Source of the DNA: Desulfurivibrio alkaliphilus AHT 2
GTDB taxonomy: Bacteria; Desulfobacterota; Desulfobulbia; Desulfobulbales; Desulfurivibrionaceae
Assembly (NCBI RefSeq): GCF_000092205.1
Contig: NC_014216.1
Location: 496,001-560,000 of the forward strand
Reading direction: 5' to 3'
Length of the DNA: 64,000 nt
Part shown: piece after piece, positions 60,246-64,000 of the stretch
Position numbering within the stretch: position 1 is the first letter of the stretch
Layout: each line of letters begins with the position of its first letter
Translations under genes and position numbers: made by a program
Notes under the pieces: generated by a model
Seen by the model: only the letters and a program-made list of their open reading frames with translations
Told to the model about the DNA's origin: nothing
The model's database searches: none

Positions 60246-60953
60246 ATGGTTGCCTCTGTCACCCCCCAAGTGTCCGCGTCCCGTCAGCCTTTTGCGCTCA
60301 AGGACTGCTCTCTGATCGCCATTGCCACCGGCCGCAAGGCCTTTACCCTGGCCGAGCTTCGCGACCACCTGAAGGATGTAACCCTGGACAGCGTTTATCA
60401 TCACTTCTGGGGCGGGTTGCTGGGGGCCCGTTTTGAGGAGCGGGAGTTCAATAACGACTTTGCCGCCTGGTGCCGCCACCACCTGTATGAGTTGGAGCTG
60501 GCCGAGCAACTGGCGGTGGTGGACCCCGGCGAGCACCGGGAACTGGAAGGCCTGCGCCGGGAGGTGCTGGATATAATTGATGAACGGCTGGACAGCAGTG
60601 AACTTGCGCATTGGCGGCGGGCCCCGCGACCATTTGAATTTATCCGCTCGCAACTGGTGATTTTTGCCACCGGTAAAACCCTGCAGCAGCCGACGGACTT
60701 GGCCGCGGTGCTTCCTGAGATCTCCACCGGTTCGGTGTTTTACCACTTTATCGATTCCCGCCGTCGCCTGGAAGATGGTGGGGATGACTTCAGCTTCTGG
60801 CTGGCCGGTTTCGGCGATGAATACCAGGAATTGCGCAACAGCCTGGATAATATCGATCCCTTTTTTGCCAGCCTGAGCCAGGTGCGGGATGATCTGGCGC
60901 GCCTATGCCGGGAACACTGTGGGATAAACGCTCACGACAGGAGTAAGGGATAA
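60246..60953 (+). CDS. DUF5752 family protein (trehalose/glycogen cluster)
   Basis: ATG 60246 (MVASVTPQVSASRQPFALKD) follows GGGAG. The 235-residue soluble protein contains two similar halves: FALKDCSLIAIATGRKAFTL with VYHHFWGGLL, and FEFIRSQLVIFATGKTLQQP with VFYHFIDSRRR, each followed by a helical segment ending in a short F-x-x-W/WLAGFGDEY-type motif. This internal duplication is characteristic of DUF5752 proteins that accompany TreT-like glycosyltransferases. Its function is unknown. The stop overlaps the treT start by 1 nt (TAATG). Confidence 0.82.
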   Translation: MVASVTPQVSASRQPFALKDCSLIAIATGRKAFTLAELRDHLKDVTLDSVYHHFWGGLLGARFEEREFNNDFAAWCRHHLYELELAEQLAVVDPGEHRELEGLRREVLDIIDERLDSSELAHWRRAPRPFEFIRSQLVIFATGKTLQQPTDLAAVLPEISTGSVFYHFIDSRRRLEDGGDDFSFWLAGFGDEYQELRNSLDNIDPFFASLSQVRDDLARLCREHCGINAHDRSKG

Positions 60954-62191
60954 TGAAAGAGATGCTGGCAGCCTATGCCGAGGTTGTGGGGCAGGATGTA
61001 ATCGCCCATCTGCAGCAGTTGTCCCGGCCCCTGCAGGGGATGAAGGTGGTGCATGTCAACTCCACCCGGGTGGGCGGCGGGGTGGCGGAGATCCTGGAAA
61101 AGCTGGTGCCGCTGAGCAACGAACTGGGAATTGACACCAGTTGGGAGGTGATCAGCGGCAATGAGGAGTTTTACCGCTGCACCAAGGCCATGCACAACGG
61201 GCTGCAGGGCCACCGGGCGCCCATCGCCGACTCCCTGTTGCAGGCCTATGAAGAGGCCAACCGGGAAAACGCCGACCAGCTGCGGGAGCAACTGGAGGCG
61301 GCGGATTTCGTTTTTATCCACGACCCCCAGCCCGCCCCCCTGCTGGGGTTGTGCCCCAACCGCCGGGGGCGCTGGATCTGGCGCTGCCACATCGACGCCA
61401 GCCGCCCCTACCGGCCGCTCTGGCGCTACCTGCGCAACCATATCGCCCCTTACGACGCCAGTGTCTTCTCCCTGCCGGACTTTACCCAGGCCCTGCCCCA
61501 TCCCGAATACATCATTCCCCCCAGCATCGACCCCTTAAGCGACAAAAACATTGAATTGCCAGAGGCCGAAATCGACCGGGTGCGCCGGGAGTTTGCCCTG
61601 GACCCGGACCGGCCCATGGTCTTGCAGGTTTCCCGCTTTGACCGCTTCAAGGACCCGGTGGGGGTTATCGAGGCCCATCGCCTGGCCCGCAAGTTCGTCC
61701 CCGACCTGCAACTGGTGCTGGCCGGCGGCACCGCCACCGACGACCCGGAAGGGGAGGCGGTGCTGCAGGAGGTGCGCCAGGCCGCCGGTGACGATCCCGA
61801 CGTCAAGGTGCTGCTGCTGGCGCCGGATGCCCACCGCACCATCAACGCCCTGCAACGGGCGGCGGATATCGTGATCCAGAAATCCACCAAAGAGGGGTTC
61901 GGGCTGACGGTCACCGAAGGGCTGTGGAAGGGCAAGCCTGTGATCGGTGGCGACACCGGCGGCATCCGCCTGCAGGTGGTCAACTACCATACCGGTTTCC
62001 TGGTCGGCACCCCCCAGGGGGCGGCCTTGCGGATTCGTTACCTGCTCTACCGCCGCGACCGGATGGCGGAAATGGGGGAGAAGGCCCGCCAGTTCGTGCG
62101 GGAAAATTTCCTGCTCACCCGTCACCTGAGGGAATATCTGGCCCTGATCGTCGGCCTGCTGCACCAGGCCGAATACCGGATCGAGTTGTGA
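60953..62191 (+). CDS. treT: TreT-like trehalose synthase (GT4 glycosyltransferase)
   Basis: The 412-residue protein has the TreT start (MKVVHVNSTRVGGGVAEILE), the middle FIHDPQPAPLLGL and RCHIDASRP, and a GT-B C-domain with VLQVSRFDRFKDPVGVIEAH and QKSTKEGFGLTVTEGLWKGK, ending PVIGGDTGGIRLQV. TreT joins NDP-glucose and glucose to trehalose in a reversible reaction. With the GlgX gene downstream it suggests interconversion of glycogen, maltodextrin and trehalose as a compatible solute. Confidence 0.88.
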   Translation: MKEMLAAYAEVVGQDVIAHLQQLSRPLQGMKVVHVNSTRVGGGVAEILEKLVPLSNELGIDTSWEVISGNEEFYRCTKAMHNGLQGHRAPIADSLLQAYEEANRENADQLREQLEAADFVFIHDPQPAPLLGLCPNRRGRWIWRCHIDASRPYRPLWRYLRNHIAPYDASVFSLPDFTQALPHPEYIIPPSIDPLSDKNIELPEAEIDRVRREFALDPDRPMVLQVSRFDRFKDPVGVIEAHRLARKFVPDLQLVLAGGTATDDPEGEAVLQEVRQAAGDDPDVKVLLLAPDAHRTINALQRAADIVIQKSTKEGFGLTVTEGLWKGKPVIGGDTGGIRLQVVNYHTGFLVGTPQGAALRIRYLLYRRDRMAEMGEKARQFVRENFLLTRHLREYLALIVGLLHQAEYRIEL

Positions 62192-62232
62192 GGCGATAAA
62201 ACATCATAAAAGGGCGCCGAGGGGCCAAGAGC

Positions 62233-64000
62233 ATGAACAACCAGCAAGTCGCGGTCTGGCCGGGGCAACCCTATCCCCTGGGAGCAACCTGGGACGGCCT
62301 GGGGGTAAATTTTGCCCTCTTCTCGGAAAATGCCACCAAAGTTGAATTGTGCCTTTTTGACCAGCGGGGTCGCCAAACCGCCTGCCTGGAACTTAAGGAA
62401 CAGACCGATCAGATCTGGCACTGTTATCTGCCCCAGGCGCGACCAGGCTGGCTGTATGCCTACCGGGCGCACGGCCCCTACGCGCCGGAAGAGGGACACC
62501 GCTTCAACCCCGCCAAGCTGCTGCTGGACCCCTACGCCAAGGACCTGGCCGGCGATCTGCGCTGGCATGACGCCCTGTTCGGCTACCGGATCGGTGGCCG
62601 CAAAGAAGACCTGGCGCCGGATCGCCGGGACAGCGCCCGGTATCTGCCCAAATGCCGGGTTATCGACCCCGCCTTCACCTGGGGGGATGACCGGCCGCCG
62701 GCCACCCCCTGGCACGACACGGTGATCTACGAGTTGCACGTCAAGGGTTTTACCAAACTGCTGCCGCAAATCCCCGAGCAGTTGCGCGGCACCTACGCCG
62801 GGCTGGCCAGTGAGCCGGCCATCGATTACCTCCGCCGCCTGGGGGTCACCGCCGTGGAACTGATGCCGGTGCACGCCCTGGTGGATGAACGCCACCTGGT
62901 GGACCGGGGCCTGCGCAATTACTGGGGCTACAATACCATCGGTTTTTTCGCCCCGGACAAACGTTACAGCGCCGCCGCCGGGGTCAATGAATTCAAAAGC
63001 ATGGTCAAGGCCCTGCATGCCGCCGGCATCGAGGTGATCCTGGATGTGGTCTACAACCACACCGCCGAGGGCAACCAGCTGGGGCCGACCCTGGCCTTCC
63101 GGGGCATCGACAACCGCGCCTACTATCGCCTGGAGCCGGACAACCTTCGCTATTACCGCGACTACACCGGCTGCGGCAATACCCTGAACATGCAGCATCC
63201 CCGGGTGCTGCAGTTGATCATGGACAGCCTGCGCTACTGGGTACTGGAGATGCACGTGGACGGCTTCCGCTTCGACCTGGCCTCGGCCCTGGCCCGGGAA
63301 CTGCACGAGGTGGACCGGCTGGGGGCCTTTTTCGATATTATCCACCAGGACCCGGTGCTCTCCCAGGTCAAGCTGATCGCCGAGCCCTGGGACCTGGGGG
63401 AGGGCGGTTACCAGGTGGGCAACTTCCCGGTGGGCTGGACCGAATGGAACGGCCGTTACCGCGACGAGGTCCGTTCGTTCTGGAAAGGCGAGGGCGGCGC
63501 CATCGGCGATCTGGCCTACCGGCTCACCGGCTCCAGCGACCTCTACGAGCGGGGCGGCCGCCGGCCTTACGCCAGCATCAACTTCATCACCTGCCACGAT
63601 GGCTTCACCCTGCGCGACCTGGTGAGCTACAACGACAAGCACAACGAGGCCAACGGTGAAGACAACCGGGATGGAGAAAGCCATAACCGGAGCTGGAACT
63701 GTGGCGCCGAAGGCCCCACCGACGACGCGGAAATCAACGCCCTGCGAGTTCGCCAGCAGCGCAACATGCTGGCCACCCTGCTGCTTTCCCAGGGGGTGCC
63801 CATGCTCTGCGCCGGGGATGAATTCGGCCGCAGCCAGCAGGGTAACAACAACGCCTACTGCCAGGACAATGAAATAAGCTGGCTTAACTGGGAGCTGGAT
63901 GAAGAACAGCAGGGGCTGCTGGCCTTTACCCGGCGGCTGCTGCAACTCCACCGCCGCCACCGGGTTTTCCGCCGCCAACATTTTTTTCAGGGCCGTAGCC
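62233..64000 (+). CDS. glgX: Glycogen debranching enzyme GlgX / isoamylase (partial, 3' end missing)
   Basis: ATG 62233 opens a frame that stays open to the window edge (589 full codons); the gene continues beyond it. An N-terminal CBM48 domain ([20 protein letters not shown]) is followed by a GH13 catalytic domain: [30 protein letters not shown] (nucleophile Asp), [14 protein letters not shown] (acid Glu) and [20 protein letters not shown], with [20 protein letters not shown] as typical for GlgX. It cleaves alpha-1,6 branches of glycogen or limit dextrin. treT lies 41 nt upstream. Confidence 0.95.
   Translation, partial: MNNQQVAVWPGQPYPLGATWDGLGVNFALFSENATKVELCLFDQRGRQTACLELKEQTDQIWHCYLPQARPGWLYAYRAHGPYAPEEGHRFNPAKLLLDPYAKDLAGDLRWHDALFGYRIGGRKEDLAPDRRDSARYLPKCRVIDPAFTWGDDRPPATPWHDTVIYELHVKGFTKLLPQIPEQLRGTYAGLASEPAIDYLRRLGVTAVELMPVHALVDERHLVDRGLRNYWGYNTIGFFAPDKRYSAAAGVNEFKSMVKALHAAGIEVILDVVYNHTAEGNQLGPTLAFRGIDNRAYYRLEPDNLRYYRDYTGCGNTLNMQHPRVLQLIMDSLRYWVLEMHVDGFRFDLASALARELHEVDRLGAFFDIIHQDPVLSQVKLIAEPWDLGEGGYQVGNFPVGWTEWNGRYRDEVRSFWKGEGGAIGDLAYRLTGSSDLYERGGRRPYASINFITCHDGFTLRDLVSYNDKHNEANGEDNRDGESHNRSWNCGAEGPTDDAEINALRVRQQRNMLATLLLSQGVPMLCAGDEFGRSQQGNNNAYCQDNEISWLNWELDEEQQGLLAFTRRLLQLHRRHRVFRRQHFFQGRS

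Noticed and set aside
62122-63981. Long minus-strand open frame (619 codons) opposite glgX
   Set aside because: It is antisense to a gene with all GH13 motifs; GC-rich codon bias leaves the antisense frame open. Its translation has the Val/Gln/Gly-rich look of a shadow frame.

Overview
The window looks like a chromosomal segment of a GC-rich Gram-negative bacterium, most likely a sulfur-cycling Desulfobulbales (Desulfobacterota) species of the Desulfurivibrio type. That placement is an inference from gene content: Tat molybdoenzyme with TorD chaperone, Lnt/LptE outer-membrane functions, GspA/GspB, a cdaA-cdaR-glmM module and an unusual acetyl-CoA carboxylase set. I see no integrase, phage, CRISPR, rRNA or tRNA genes.

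Layout. 1-1069 (minus): start of a Tat-exported molybdoenzyme, its TorD-like chaperone and a small exported Cys protein, behind a palindrome-rich control region and a TetR gene. 2750-8676: cold-shock protein, two small proteins, UspA, a ChaN/PDZ protein, trmFO and adk. 8877-10159: two Hsp20 genes, then two tandem, similar units that look like minus-strand small RNAs. 10160-13416 (minus): DUF445 protein and a PheA-ACT-TyrA fusion. 13787-16964 (plus): monohaem beta-propeller protein and an FtsX-type ABC exporter. 17315-26439 (minus): sensor kinase/NtrC pair, SH3 protein, GAF/HD-GYP protein, tlyA, glmM, cdaR, cdaA. 26797-32142 (plus): rpsT and trpEGDCF (trpB and trpA are not here). 32464-42451: FapA-like protein, then a long minus run with ybeY-pdxJ fusion, phoH, DsbA-like, GlcF-like, prfB (programmed frameshift), lnt and corC. 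42809-51403: accC, a fused AccA-AccD, a biotin-carrier-like protein, gspB/gspA, birA and a GT2 gene. 51425-60016: MFS exporter, fbp, dusB, tkt, lptE, leuS. 60246-64000 (plus): DUF5752 protein, TreT-like trehalose synthase and a partial GlgX.

The most striking feature cuts across all of this. Eleven complete copies and one truncated copy of a ~107-nt near-perfect palindrome (REPIN-like) are scattered from 3.8 to 47.4 kb. Stem sequences differ between copies but base pairing is kept by compensatory changes. Eight copies carry an extra conserved ~43-nt arm. Copies sit at gene ends, where four supply the stop codon of the neighbouring gene, inside the trp operon, directly in front of trpC and tlyA, and once inside lnt, where a 150-bp copy is read through in frame. 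Other unusual architectures are the YbeY-PdxJ, PheA-TyrA and AccA-AccD fusions and the tandem small-RNA candidates.
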